From the NCBI GenBank assembly GCA_046328115.1, contig JAXLXE010000002.1, forward strand, positions 124,001-188,000: 64,000 nt of DNA. Direction: 5' to 3'. The notes under the pieces are model-generated. The model ran no database searches. It had not been told where the DNA came from and saw only the letters and a list, made by a program, of their open reading frames with translations. How positions within the stretch are numbered: the stretch's first letter is position 1; each line of letters starts with the position of its first letter. Both the position numbers and the translations under genes were made by a program. Of this stretch, positions 53,514 to 64,000 are shown in pieces. Source of the stretch: JAXLXE01 sp046328115 (GTDB lineage: Bacteria; Chloroflexota; UBA6077; JACCZL01).

Positions 53514-55148
53514 TCAGTCGTAGTCGGGCATGCCGCCCGCGCCAGCCGGTGCCGGCGGGGTCTTCTCCGGCTTCTCAGTCACCAGAGCGTCGGTCGTCAG
53601 CATGATGCCGGCGACGGACGAGGCATTCTCGAGCGCCGACCGCGTCACCTTGGCCGGGTCGATGATGCCGGTGGAGATGAGATTGCAGTACTGCTCCGAC
53701 ATGACGTCGAAGCCAACGTTGGGGTCGCTCTTGTGCCGCTCGCGCAGCTCCTGAACAACCACGGAGCCCTCGAGGCCAGCGTTGTTGACGAGCTGGCGGG
53801 TAGGCTCCTCCAGCGCGCGGCGCAGAATGTCCACACCGATCGCCTGGTCACCGCTGAGCTTCACCGAGTCAAGCGCCCGCGCCGCGGCCAGCAGCGACAC
53901 GCCGCCACCCGGAACGACACCCTCCTCCACGGCTGCCTTAGTGGCCTGGAGCGCGTCCTCAACGCGAGCCTTCTTCTCCTTCAGCTCCACCTCAGTGGCC
54001 GCGCCGACCTTGACCACCGCGACGCCACCGGACAGCTTGGCCAGCCGCTCCTGCAGCTTCTCACGGTCGTAGTCGGACGTGGTCTCATCGATCTGGGCCT
54101 TGATCTGGGCGATGCGGCCCTTGATCTCAGCATCGGAGCCGTGCCCCTCAACGATGGTCGTCTCATCCTTGTTGGAGGAGACCCGGCGAGCCTGTCCCAG
54201 CTCGGCAATGGTGGTGTTGTCCAGCTTCTTGCCGACCTCTTCCGAGATCACCGTGCCGCCGGTGAGGATGGCGATGTCCCGCAGCATGTCCTTGCGGCGG
54301 TCGCCGAAGCCCGGCGCCTTGACCGCCAGCACGTTCAGAATGCCACGCAGCTTGTTGACCACCAGGGTGCCCAGGGCCTCGCCCTCGACGTCCTCAGCGA
54401 TGAGCACCAGGTTCTTCCGCCCAGTCTGGACGATGGTCTCGAGCAGGGGAAGGATGTCATTGATCGCGCTGATCTTCTTGTCCGTGATCAGAATGTACGG
54501 CTCATCCACCTCAGACACCATCCGCTCTGGATTGGTGATGAAGTAGGGCGAGATGTATCCGCGGTCGAACTGCATACCCTCGGTGAACTCGATCTCGAGC
54601 TTGAGGGTCTTGCTCTCCTCAACGGTGATCACGCCGTCCTTGCCCACCTTCTCCATCGCCTCGGCAAACATCTTGCCGATCTCGTTGTCGTTGGCGGAGA
54701 TGGTGGCGATGCGCTCTAGATCTTCGCGGCCTTTGACCGGGGTGGCCAGCCGCTTGATCTCGGCGACGGCGGCATCAGTAGCCTGCTCGATGCCGCGCTT
54801 AATGAGCATGGGATTCGCACCCGCGCTGACGTTGCGCAGCCCCTCGTGGACCATGGCCTGGGCCAGGATAGTCGCCGTGGTGGTCCCGTCGCCGGCCACG
54901 TCATTGGTCTTCGTGGCCGCCTGCTTCAGCATCTGGGCGCCCATGTTCTGGAAGTGGTTCTCCAGCTCAATCTCCTTCGCCACGGTCACGCCGTCGTGCG
55001 TAACCGTAGGAGGGCCCCACTTCTTGTCAATGGCAACGTTGCGGCCCCGCGGGCCCATGGTCACCTTGACCGCGTTGGCAAGCGCGTCGATGCCCAGCTT
55101 GAGCTGGCGTCGCGCGGCCTCGTCGAAAACGAGCTCTTTCGATGGCAT
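53514..55148 (-). CDS. groEL: Chaperonin GroEL (60 kDa)
   Basis: A 544-residue chaperonin. The nucleotide-binding segments [32 protein letters not shown] and [16 protein letters not shown] are present, with the conserved ATP-hydrolysis Asp in the AGDGTTT stretch. The C-terminus reads GAGGMPDYD rather than the long GGM repeat of enterobacteria. Forms the double-ring folding machine with GroES. Last gene of the grpE-dnaK-groES-groEL run. Confidence 0.98.
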   Translation of the reverse strand: MPSKELVFDEAARRQLKLGIDALANAVKVTMGPRGRNVAIDKKWGPPTVTHDGVTVAKEIELENHFQNMGAQMLKQAATKTNDVAGDGTTTATILAQAMVHEGLRNVSAGANPMLIKRGIEQATDAAVAEIKRLATPVKGREDLERIATISANDNEIGKMFAEAMEKVGKDGVITVEESKTLKLEIEFTEGMQFDRGYISPYFITNPERMVSEVDEPYILITDKKISAINDILPLLETIVQTGRKNLVLIAEDVEGEALGTLVVNKLRGILNVLAVKAPGFGDRRKDMLRDIAILTGGTVISEEVGKKLDNTTIAELGQARRVSSNKDETTIVEGHGSDAEIKGRIAQIKAQIDETTSDYDREKLQERLAKLSGGVAVVKVGAATEVELKEKKARVEDALQATKAAVEEGVVPGGGVSLLAAARALDSVKLSGDQAIGVDILRRALEEPTRQLVNNAGLEGSVVVQELRERHKSDPNVGFDVMSEQYCNLISTGIIDPAKVTRSALENASSVAGIMLTTDALVTEKPEKTPPAPAGAGGMPDYD

Positions 55149-55251
55149 GCCTTCGATTCCTCCTGTGAGTGTGGTCCTTGCAGTGTCAGCCTACCTGGTC
55201 TCCCAGGCGAGGTTCGATCTCGCCCAGATCCAGTGCATGGTACCTGGACGG

Positions 55252-55554
55252 CTACTTGCCGTTCTCGATCACCGCCAGAATGTCGCGTTCGCTCAGGATC
55301 AAGAGCTCGTCGTCATCCAGCTTGAACTCAGTGCCGCTGTACTTGGCGAAGAGGATGGTGTCGCCCTGCTTCAGGTCCAGCTCCACCCGCTTGCCATTGT
55401 CCAGGAGCCGGCCGGGACCCACTGAAAGCACTTCGCCCTGCTGAGGTTTCTCAGTGGACGTATCCGGGAGCACCAGACCGCTTCTGGTGGTCTCCTCGCG
55501 CGTCTTGGGCTTCACGACCACGCGATCGCCCATCGGCTTGAGCTGCCACGCCAT
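55252..55554 (-). CDS. groES: Co-chaperonin GroES
   Basis: A 100-residue GroES. The family opening LKPMGDRVVVKPKT, the mobile loop TRSGLVLPDTSTEKPQ and the roof and barrel segments (GEVLSVGPGRLLDNGKRVEL, ILFAKYSGTEFKLDDDELL) are complete. Lies 103 nt upstream of groEL on the same strand. Confidence 0.98.
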   Translation of the reverse strand: MAWQLKPMGDRVVVKPKTREETTRSGLVLPDTSTEKPQQGEVLSVGPGRLLDNGKRVELDLKQGDTILFAKYSGTEFKLDDDELLILSERDILAVIENGK

Positions 55555-55587
55555 ACGTGACCTCCTGTGATGTAGTGTGGCGCGTGC

Positions 55588-55626
55588 CCGGGGCGGACCG
55601 CGTGCTGCTCACGATGCCCGCCCCGG
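55588..55626 (-). terminator. Structured hairpin between dnaK and groES
   Basis: Arms CCGGGGCGG / CCGCCCCGG (9 bp) enclose a second CGTG/CACG helix in the 82-nt dnaK-groES gap. There is no T-tract on the minus strand. It may be a partial terminator, attenuator or RNA-processing site that separates the two chaperone pairs. Confidence 0.45.
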
Positions 55627-55636
55627 CGCCGCGCGC

Positions 55637-57541
55637 CTAGACCTCTCTGAACTCGCCCTCAACCGTGCCGGGTCGAGCCCCCGCCCCCGCCGATCCATCG
55701 TCTGGCGCGGCGCCGTCTGGGCTCTCGCCCTGACCCGCCGCGTACACGGCCTGCCCGGCGCGCTGGAGCACATCCTGCAGCGCCTGCATGCTATCGCGGA
55801 TCGGCCCAATCTCGTTCGCCGCCAGGGCGTCGCGCAACGTCTTGGTCTTCTCCTCCACCTCCGTCTTCAATTCGGCGGGCAGTTTGTCGCCGCTCTCGCG
55901 GACGATCTTCTCCGCCTGGTAAGCCAGTGAATCGGCGCGGTTACGATCTTCAATCTCATCGCGCCGCTGTCGGTCAGCCTCGGCGTTCACCTCGGCCTCC
56001 CGCACCATCCGATCAATCTCATCCTTGGCGAGCCCAGAGCTGGCCTGGATGACGATCTTCTGCTCCTTGCCTGTGGCCTTGTCCTTCGCCGACACGTTGA
56101 GAATACCGTTCGCGTCGATGTCAAATGTGACCTCGATCTGCGGCAACCCGCGCGGCGCTGGGAGGATACCGTCCAGAATGAAGCGCGCCAGCGACTTGTT
56201 CTCCGCCGCCATGGGCCGCTCGCCCTGGAGAACGTGAACCTCCACGGAGGTCTGGCCATCCGCGGCCGTGGTAAACGTCTCGGACTTGCTGGTGGGAATG
56301 GTCGTGTTGCGCTGGATCAGCGCGGTCATCACGCCTCCGAGGGTCTCGATCCCCAGCGTCAGCGGCGTCACATCCAGCAGCAGGATGTCCTTGACCTCAC
56401 CGCCGAGCACGCCCGCCTGAATCGCGGCGCCAGCGGCCACCACCTCGTCCGGGTTCACACCCTTGTGCGGCTCCTTGCCAAAGACCTCTTTCACCTTCTC
56501 GATGACCGCCGGCATGCGGGTCTGCCCGCCTACCAGCACCACCTCATCGATCTGGCCGGGCTGTAAGCCGGCATCCTTGAGCGCCTGCCGGCACGGCGCC
56601 ACGGAGCGCTCAACCAGGTCGGCCGTGAGCTGCTCCAGCTTGGCTCGTGAGAGCGTGAGCGAGAGGTGCTTGGGGCCGGAGGCATCCGCCGTGATGAACG
56701 GCAGGTTGAGATCTGTCTGGAAGGTGGTGGAGAGCTCGATCTTGGCCTTCTCCGCGGCCTCCTTCAGGCGCTGGAGCGCCATCGGATCCTGCCGCAGGTC
56801 AATGCCCTGGTCCTTACGGAACTCGTCCACTGCCCACTCGATGATACGCAGGTCAAAGTCGTCGCCGCCCAGGTAGGTGTCGCCGTTCGTCGAGACCACC
56901 TCGAAGACGCCCTCGCCAACTCGCAGGATCGAGATGTCGAAGGTCCCGCCGCCCAGGTCGTACACGGCAATCGTTTGATCCGCGCCCTTCTTGTCCAGCC
57001 CGTAGGCCAGGGAGGCCGCCGTGGGCTCATTGATGATCCGCAGGACTTCGAGCCCGGCGATCGCGCCCGCGTCCTTGGTCGCCTGGCGCTGGCTGTCGTT
57101 GAAGTACGCGGGAACGGTGATCACCGCCTGGGTGATGGTCTCGCCCAGCTTGGCCTCGGCATCCTGCTTCAGCTTACGCAGGATCATCGCGCTGACCTCT
57201 GGGGGGGCGTACTCCTTGCCATCCATGATCACGCGAACGTCGCCATTGGAGGCCGCCTTCACCTCGTATGGGACGTGCTTGAGCGCCTCGCTTACCTGCG
57301 GGTCGGTGAACTTGCGGCCCATGAACCGCTTCACGCTGAAGACGGTATTGCGGGGATTGGTGATCGCCTGCCGGCGCGCCACCTGACCCACGATCTGTTC
57401 CTTCGTCTTGGGGTTGACCGCCACCACAGATGGCGTGAGTCGGTTACCCTCGGTGTTCTCGAGGACCGTGGGCTCACCCGCCTCGATGACAGCCATCACT
57501 GAGTTCGTGGTCCCCAGGTCTATCCCCAGTACCTTTGGCAT
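55637..57541 (-). CDS. dnaK: Chaperone DnaK (Hsp70)
   Basis: A 634-residue Hsp70. The ATPase domain has [13 protein letters not shown], the [15 protein letters not shown] and [12 protein letters not shown] phosphate motifs and [10 protein letters not shown]. The substrate-binding domain follows from about 385 ([14 protein letters not shown]), with a lid ending in an acidic, Gly/Ala-rich tail. ATG 57541 follows AGAAGGGAAG; the longer frame adds eight non-family residues. Lies 46 nt after grpE. No dnaJ gene follows. Confidence 0.97.
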   Translation of the reverse strand: MPKVLGIDLGTTNSVMAVIEAGEPTVLENTEGNRLTPSVVAVNPKTKEQIVGQVARRQAITNPRNTVFSVKRFMGRKFTDPQVSEALKHVPYEVKAASNGDVRVIMDGKEYAPPEVSAMILRKLKQDAEAKLGETITQAVITVPAYFNDSQRQATKDAGAIAGLEVLRIINEPTAASLAYGLDKKGADQTIAVYDLGGGTFDISILRVGEGVFEVVSTNGDTYLGGDDFDLRIIEWAVDEFRKDQGIDLRQDPMALQRLKEAAEKAKIELSTTFQTDLNLPFITADASGPKHLSLTLSRAKLEQLTADLVERSVAPCRQALKDAGLQPGQIDEVVLVGGQTRMPAVIEKVKEVFGKEPHKGVNPDEVVAAGAAIQAGVLGGEVKDILLLDVTPLTLGIETLGGVMTALIQRNTTIPTSKSETFTTAADGQTSVEVHVLQGERPMAAENKSLARFILDGILPAPRGLPQIEVTFDIDANGILNVSAKDKATGKEQKIVIQASSGLAKDEIDRMVREAEVNAEADRQRRDEIEDRNRADSLAYQAEKIVRESGDKLPAELKTEVEEKTKTLRDALAANEIGPIRDSMQALQDVLQRAGQAVYAAGQGESPDGAAPDDGSAGAGARPGTVEGEFREV

Positions 57542-57587
57542 GATGTTGCTTCCCTTCTGAGTCACCCGGACGGTGCCAGGCGGCCCG

Positions 57588-58166
57588 CTAGCTCAGGCGA
57601 GAGGCAGCCCCCTCGTGGCCGGCGCCTGCCTCGCTGTCAGCGTCTGAAACTGATTTGGCCACAACTACCTGCGCGGGCCTGATAACGCGGTCGTGCAGGC
57701 GGTAGCCCGCCCGGTAGACCAGGGCAATCTGCCCCTCGGTGTAAACGGGGTGCTCCTGGTAGGCCACGGCCTCGTGGACGTGGGGATCGAATCGCTCGCC
57801 CTCTTCGCCCACCCTGGCCAGCCCCTGGTGCTCCAGCACGTCGCGCAGCTTCTGGCCCACCAGGACAATCCCAGACTCCCAGCTCTGGTCCGCGATTTCC
57901 CGCGGGGCCGCCGCAACCGCGCGTTCCATGTCATCCAGCACCGGGAGGATGCTCCGAATCAGGTCCGCGTTGGCATCCTTGATCAACCGCTCGCGATCCT
58001 GCTCTACCCGTCGTTTGTAGTTCTGAAAATCGGCCTGCGTGCGCTGGGCCAGGTCCAGGTAGGTGTCGGCCCGCCCCTGGGCCTCCGCCAACTGGGCGGC
58101 CGGATCCGCCTCTTCGGCGGTTGGCTGCTCGGCAGCCACAATCTCTTCTTGATCAGCCACGGGCAC
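57588..58166 (-). CDS. grpE: Nucleotide exchange factor GrpE
   Basis: A 192-residue GrpE. An acidic N-terminal tail and long coiled-coil helix ([20 protein letters not shown]) lead to the beta-wing domain with [15 protein letters not shown] and [18 protein letters not shown]. It releases ADP from DnaK. It is the first gene of the chaperone run; GGAGG lies upstream of ATG 58166. Confidence 0.96.
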   Translation of the reverse strand: MPVADQEEIVAAEQPTAEEADPAAQLAEAQGRADTYLDLAQRTQADFQNYKRRVEQDRERLIKDANADLIRSILPVLDDMERAVAAAPREIADQSWESGIVLVGQKLRDVLEHQGLARVGEEGERFDPHVHEAVAYQEHPVYTEGQIALVYRAGYRLHDRVIRPAQVVVAKSVSDADSEAGAGHEGAASRLS

Positions 58167-58311
58167 CTCCGCCCTCTTCCCCGGTGTGCAGCCGGCAGCG
58201 GCGACACAGCAGTCCCCACCACTCGGCTACGTAGGGAACTATGGGAAAAGTACCGTAAGACCGTCGTATGAGAAATGTAAGAGGAGTGTTAGAACGAGCC
58301 GCTCGCGTGAA

Positions 58312-58887
58312 TTAGGAGGCGACCGGCAGCCACAGCGAGGACAGAGGGCAGGAGAACCCGGGCAGCATCGGCGACGTGATCGTCGCCTCACCCATCAGCG
58401 TGTCCGTCCGGGAGAGGCGTGAACCCTCGCGACGGTGGAGCGAGACCTCGCGCCGCTGCCAGTCCACGATCCAGTACTCGCGCACGCCGCGCCGCGAATA
58501 CAGGTCCAGCTTCAGCTCGCGGTCGCGGCGCTCGTTCGCGGCACCCGGCGACAACACCTCAACCGCGAGAGCCGGGGCGACGATGATGTGTCCGGCCGCG
58601 TCCGCCGCGTGAGGCACCTGGTCGCCCGAGAGCCAGATGACGTCGGGGATCACGTTGTCGTCGTCGGCAAAGACTACGCCAGGTGCCGACATGACCAGCC
58701 CGGTGCCACGCTCGCGAACCCACAGCTTCAGCGCCAGCAGAATCTCATCCGCGGCGTACTGATGCTCCCAACCAACGGCCTTTGCCACGTGGAGCTCCCC
58801 ATCGATGATCTCGTAGCGCCAGCCGGGCACATCCGGGAGCTTCTCCAGATCCGCCGCGGTGAATCGGGTTGGAGCGATGGTCACCAT
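58312..58887 (-). CDS. Uma2-family endonuclease-like protein (DUF820)
   Basis: A 191-residue Uma2 protein, a PD-(D/E)XK-fold family. The pattern YEIIDGELHVAKA, VIPDVIWL (Asp), ALAVEVLSPGA (Glu) and DRELKLDLYSRRGVREYWIVD (Lys) matches the family active site. Function is unknown; Uma2 genes are abundant and mobile-looking in Chloroflexota and cyanobacteria. ATG 58887 follows GGAGGCGG. Confidence 0.92.
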   Translation of the reverse strand: MVTIAPTRFTAADLEKLPDVPGWRYEIIDGELHVAKAVGWEHQYAADEILLALKLWVRERGTGLVMSAPGVVFADDDNVIPDVIWLSGDQVPHAADAAGHIIVAPALAVEVLSPGAANERRDRELKLDLYSRRGVREYWIVDWQRREVSLHRREGSRLSRTDTLMGEATITSPMLPGFSCPLSSLWLPVAS

Positions 58888-58949
58888 ACGCCGCCTCCGC
58901 CTGTCCCTCCGCCTAGCGAAATAGTACCAGCGTCGCGCGGCGAGACGTG

Positions 58950-59471
58950 TCAGCCATCCCGCGGATCTCGGGGTGTATCTAACAAGAGCTGCCAGAAACC
59001 CAGATCCAGCCAGCGGCCAAACTTGAAACCAGCGTGCCGCACGGTCCCCGCGTAGACGAAGCCCAGCTTCTCGTGCAGCGCGATGCTGGCCGCGTTCGAG
59101 ACGTCAATGCCGCCCACCAGGCAGTGGTACTGCTGCTCGCCCGCTAGCTCGATCAAGCTCCGCATCAGAACCTCGGCCACCCCCTGCCTACGATGCTCGC
59201 GATGCACGTACACGGAATGCTCCGCCGTGTATTTGTAGGCGGGCCAGGCCCGGAACGGTCCGTAGCTGGCGAATCCCATCAGCGCGCCCGCCTCATCCAC
59301 CGCGCCCAACACTGGGTAGCCGCCGGCCTCCTTCGCCGCGAACCAGGCCACCATGCTCTCGGGCGGGCGAGGCACATAGTCGTACAAGGCGGTCGAGTTC
59401 ACGATCGCGTCATTCAGGATTCCGAGGATCGCGGCGCCGTGTCTCTCGAGGCTGCATCGGATGAGATCCAT
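58950..59471 (-). CDS. GNAT-family N-acetyltransferase (phosphinothricin acetyltransferase-like)
   Basis: A 173-residue GNAT enzyme. The acetyl-CoA-binding motif A is SVYVHREHRRQGVAEVLM. The opening LNDAIVNSTALYDYVPRP and the ending VSNAASIALHEKLGFVYAGTV resemble phosphinothricin/methionine-sulfone acetyltransferases. The natural substrate is likely a small amine or amino-acid analogue. Confidence 0.9.
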   Translation of the reverse strand: MDLIRCSLERHGAAILGILNDAIVNSTALYDYVPRPPESMVAWFAAKEAGGYPVLGAVDEAGALMGFASYGPFRAWPAYKYTAEHSVYVHREHRRQGVAEVLMRSLIELAGEQQYHCLVGGIDVSNAASIALHEKLGFVYAGTVRHAGFKFGRWLDLGFWQLLLDTPRDPRDG

Positions 59472-59660
59472 AGCGTCACCTGCACGTCAAAATCGTCGGG
59501 CCGCGCCCGCCCTTGCGGCGCCCCGCGCCAGTTGTAGCAATCCGTTTCGCCCGCCTCACCCGTATTCAACGCATGAGGCTAGATGCTCGCATTGACGGGG
59601 CGGCAACGGCACTACTAGACTGCCGCACGCTATTCCGAGGGAGCAGGGCGTGAGGGTGGA

Positions 59661-61720
<2,060 letters not shown>

Positions 61721-61721
<1 letters not shown>

Positions 61722-62740
61722 TGGCCGAGCGCATCCGCACGTTCGCCCCAGCACCCGCTTCAGAGGCGCGTCAAACCGTCGTAGGCAGCGCCCCCGCCGC
61801 GCCTTCAGGTATCCCCAGCATTCGGCCCAGCCACGCGCTCCAGCGGCGGGCCGGCAACGCCGCGGTCACCCGGCTGCTCGGCGCAAGCCACCCAGGCGAC
61901 CCACACGAGCGGCGCGCCGACGCGCCAACGCCCGGACCAGCATCGCTGCCCACCACCGGTCCCGCGCCGTTCAGCAGTCTCGGCCCTGGCGTGCCGCTGC
62001 GCGGGCGCGGTGGCGTGCGGATCCACACCGAACCGTCCGCCGCGCGAATGGCCGCCGCGCTCAACGCCCGCGCCTTCACCGTGGGATCCCACATCATGTT
62101 CGGCCGCGGCCAATTCGCCCCCGGCACGACGGCCGGCCAGCGGCTGCTCGGTCACGAACTGGGGCACGCCACCACCGGAGACCGGGTCCTGCTCCAGCGC
62201 CAGCCGCTCCCCAACGCCGAGGTCACGTCATTGGCGCCCGGGGCGACGTCCGGTCTCGCCGACCAGGAGCTGGCCGATCAGGCGGAAGCGCTCCGCGCCC
62301 AGATCGCGGCGCTCCCGGCCGGCTCGACCGAACGCGCCGCGCTGCAGGCCAACCTGGACCAGATTGAATCGGAGCAGAGCGCCCGCGGCACCGACCAGTC
62401 CATCTCCGACGAGCAGATCGACGTGAACGCGCCCCCTCCGGCGATCGGACCCACCGTGACGTTCGAGGGGTACGAGCTATCGCCGTACGAGCCCCGGCTG
62501 CGGTGGGTGCTCCAGGATCGCGTCCGCGTTGAGGGATTCAACGGTGCCAGGGACTTCTACTGGCGCTTCCGCTCCGAGTACGAATACCTCTACCAGCGAC
62601 GGGCAGTCCTGGACCTGGTGTCGCGATCAGACGATGAGGGCTACGCGGCACCGTCGCGCGCTGAATTGGCGTCGCTAGCCGGCATCCCCGAGCTCATGGA
62701 ACGTGAGATCGAGCCAGCGCTTGCGCGCGTGTACCCCTGA
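61721..62740 (+). CDS. DUF4157 (eCIS core metallopeptidase-like) protein, frame interrupted at 62740
   Basis: A 339-residue open frame. Residues 40-60 contain the LQRRAGNAAVTRLL motif common at the start of eCIS-associated proteins. The DUF4157 core follows: GVRIHTEPSAARMAAALNA, then FTVGSHIMFGRGQF and the HELGH zinc motif at residues 145-149. It continues with a helical region to REIEPALARVYP. Family proteins are usually much longer and are often toxins or cargo-like. The frame ends here in a run of four C (62734-62737); deleting one C would join it to the next conserved block. See the pseudogene entry. Confidence 0.85.
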
Positions 62741-64000
62741 GATCGAAGAAGAGAATCGGCTGTTTCTCGAAGGGTTCGAACAGAACGCCAGATCGACCGC
62801 GTACGAACTACTTGCTGCTAGCGAGGCGCGCGTGCAAGCCGAGGCGGAACGCGATACGGTCTCAGCTGGCACAGTACACGTCGAGATGCTGGTTCGATAC
62901 AGGGCGGGAGCCCAATCGGCAGACTGTGGACGAAAAGTGGTAGCAAGTCAAATCGCGGTGTCCGATGCGTTGCGTGACCAACCAGGCGGATGAGGCCGTC
63001 GGTCTGGTCAGAGCGGCCGCCGCGGCGACTTCCAGATGGCGCGAGCCAGGAACGTAGTCCGACTCCACCGCAGCAACGAAATACGTACAGCTACGCGCTG
63101 TACGTTCCGAAATCCACGCCGACGGGCGAATCCGACGAACCGCTTGAGATCGAGTGACCGGTCAGTTGCCCGCCTACAACGCGAAGCTGGGATCAAGAAA
63201 TCGATGAGGCCCAGCGAGTACCTCGATGTCCTGCGCGCGCGTCGGCGGCGCGTATCCGCTTCTCGCAGCGTTCCTATCTGACATCGCCAGACCCAACCTA
63301 AATCGCGCTCAGTCCGGGGACGCTTCCTCCGCCGACGTTAGTTGGGCCAATGATCGCGGATCGGCTCGCCAATCGTCGCGGCCATCATCGAGCGAGCGTC
63401 TCCACAACATCGATGACGGTGCAACGCCCTGGCCGACCAGTCCCTTCACGCGCTTCGCCAACCCGTCGTCGCCGCCGCGACCAAAGACAGCGGATGATCG
63501 ATCGACCCTGAGTCGCTGCATCTGGACAGGCTGGTCGATCGAGCGGACACATCGCGCGATTCGTCGCCTGGATGGATGACCGCGACAGAGATGCTTCTGG
63601 GGCTCTTCAACACGGCCTTGGAGCGCATCGCGCTCGTGGCCGCGGTGCCAACCGGCGGAGGCGAGTCTCCTCGGCGCAGGCGCCGCCGTTGGCGCGGCGA
63701 GCATCAGCACCTACATGGCGATTACGACCACATCCTGGACTACAGCCTCCAGACGGCTGCCACGGAACGGACTTCGACAAGGCCCGCGCCATCTCCCAAT
63801 CGGACCCATCGCTGTTCTGGCTGGCGCTGGACATCGTGGGAGCAGGGCTTTGACATCGCGTGCCGCCATCAGCGCCTTTGCGAACGCTGGCGCCCGGCGG
63901 CACGTACCCTGCGTGAGTGCAAGCCCCAGAAGCCACGAGCGAGGCCATCGAGCGGCTGCGGCTGGAAGGGAGAGGTCCGCCTGGGTTGCGAGCACGCTCG
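62734..64000 (+). pseudogene. Frameshifted continuation of the DUF4157 protein gene, running off the window
   Basis: No long frame exists, yet recognisable family blocks appear in all three frames, in order. 62739-62852: IEEENRLFLEGFEQNAR and ELLAASEARVQAEAER. 63210-63241: PSEYLDVLRAR. 63241-63291: VGGAYPLLAAFLSDIAR. 63423-63665: NALADQSLHALRQPVVAA, an in-frame TGA at 63495, then LLGLFNTALERIALVAAVPT. 63667-63723: LLGAGAAVGAASISTYMAI. 63720-63767: DYDHILDYSLQTAAT. 63764-63853: GTDFDKARAISQSDPSLFW and LALDIVGAGL. 63862 on: AAISAFANAGAR. 63926 on: EATSEAIERLRLEGE. The residues stay conserved while the frame changes at least seven times. This indicates either recent decay or sequencing error at a low-coverage end. 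The true gene continues past 64000. Confidence 0.8.

Noticed and set aside
58284..58292. GAGTGTTAG, resembling half of a CIRCE element upstream of grpE
   Set aside because: No matching TTAGCACTC-type arm lies nine bases away on the other side, so there is no inverted repeat.

Overview
The window reads as chromosomal DNA of a GC-rich bacterium, most likely a Chloroflexota member. This is inferred from gene content and style, not from a 16S gene, and none is present. Supporting signs are lipoproteins with long Pro/Thr/Ala linkers, a DUF433/DUF5615 pair, a SAM-riboswitch/threonine-synthase/NIL/MoaD cluster, GAF-rich histidine kinases and scattered MDR dehydrogenases. Genes are dense, intergenic gaps are short, and strong GC-rich hairpins sit between convergent genes. 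I found no tRNA, rRNA, CRISPR array, insertion sequence or integrase.

Layout. 1-4.4 kb: the end of an ABC solute-binding protein, an Rpn/DUF4351 PD-(D/E)XK-type protein, an orphan phage-type large terminase and a receiver-domain protein. 4.5-8.4 kb: a membrane-anchored class A beta-lactamase-like serine hydrolase, an L,D-transpeptidase and a zinc-dependent dehydrogenase. 8.4-15.9 kb: a one-piece sensor-kinase/response-regulator hybrid, a YbaK deacylase, a solitary receiver, an RND exporter and a DUF433/DUF5615 toxin-antitoxin-like pair. 15.9-26.3 kb: a second dehydrogenase paralogue, an SthA-like transhydrogenase, then a minus-strand block of aminotransferase, MrfA-like helicase and Dpp/Opp-type permeases with a binding protein. 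26.4-32.2 kb: a secreted beta-helix protein, an oxidoreductase/PHP/Nudix operon, an HpcH/HpaI aldolase and a YjfB-like small protein. 32.3-34.5 kb: a SAM-I riboswitch followed by threonine synthase-like, NIL and MoaD/ThiS genes. 34.5-39.5 kb: polysaccharide deacetylase, Rieske oxygenase, GT-C glycosyltransferase and an MFS transporter. 39.6-43.5 kb: a GAF histidine kinase and a receiver-CpaE/MinD fusion. 43.6-48.3 kb: a DgcN-DgcA pair, a DsbA-like nitroreductase-family protein, a YqjM-type ene-reductase and CinA. 48.2-53.4 kb (minus): PBP1a, psd, pssA and a TrkA-type channel, an envelope operon. 53.5-58.2 kb (minus): grpE-dnaK-groES-groEL. 58.3-64 kb: Uma2, a GNAT acetyltransferase, then an AAA+ ATPase and a DUF4157 protein of the kind found in extracellular contractile injection system (eCIS) loci.

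Two regions deserve most attention. The first is the SAM-riboswitch cluster at 32.3-34.5 kb. A PLP enzyme annotated as threonine synthase travels with a sulfur-carrier protein (C-terminal Gly-Gly) and a NIL protein under a methionine-type switch. By analogy with the mycobacterial CysM/CysO system this suggests a protein-thiocarboxylate route to homocysteine. The second is the right edge. The DUF4157 reading frame is intact to 62740, but its recognisable continuation is scattered over all three frames up to the window end. This is either a decaying eCIS-associated gene or an error-rich contig end.

Signalling genes are unusual in their architecture: a kinase and its NarL-type regulator on one polypeptide, a phosphorylatable receiver fused to a MinD/CpaE ATPase, and two receiver-only proteins.
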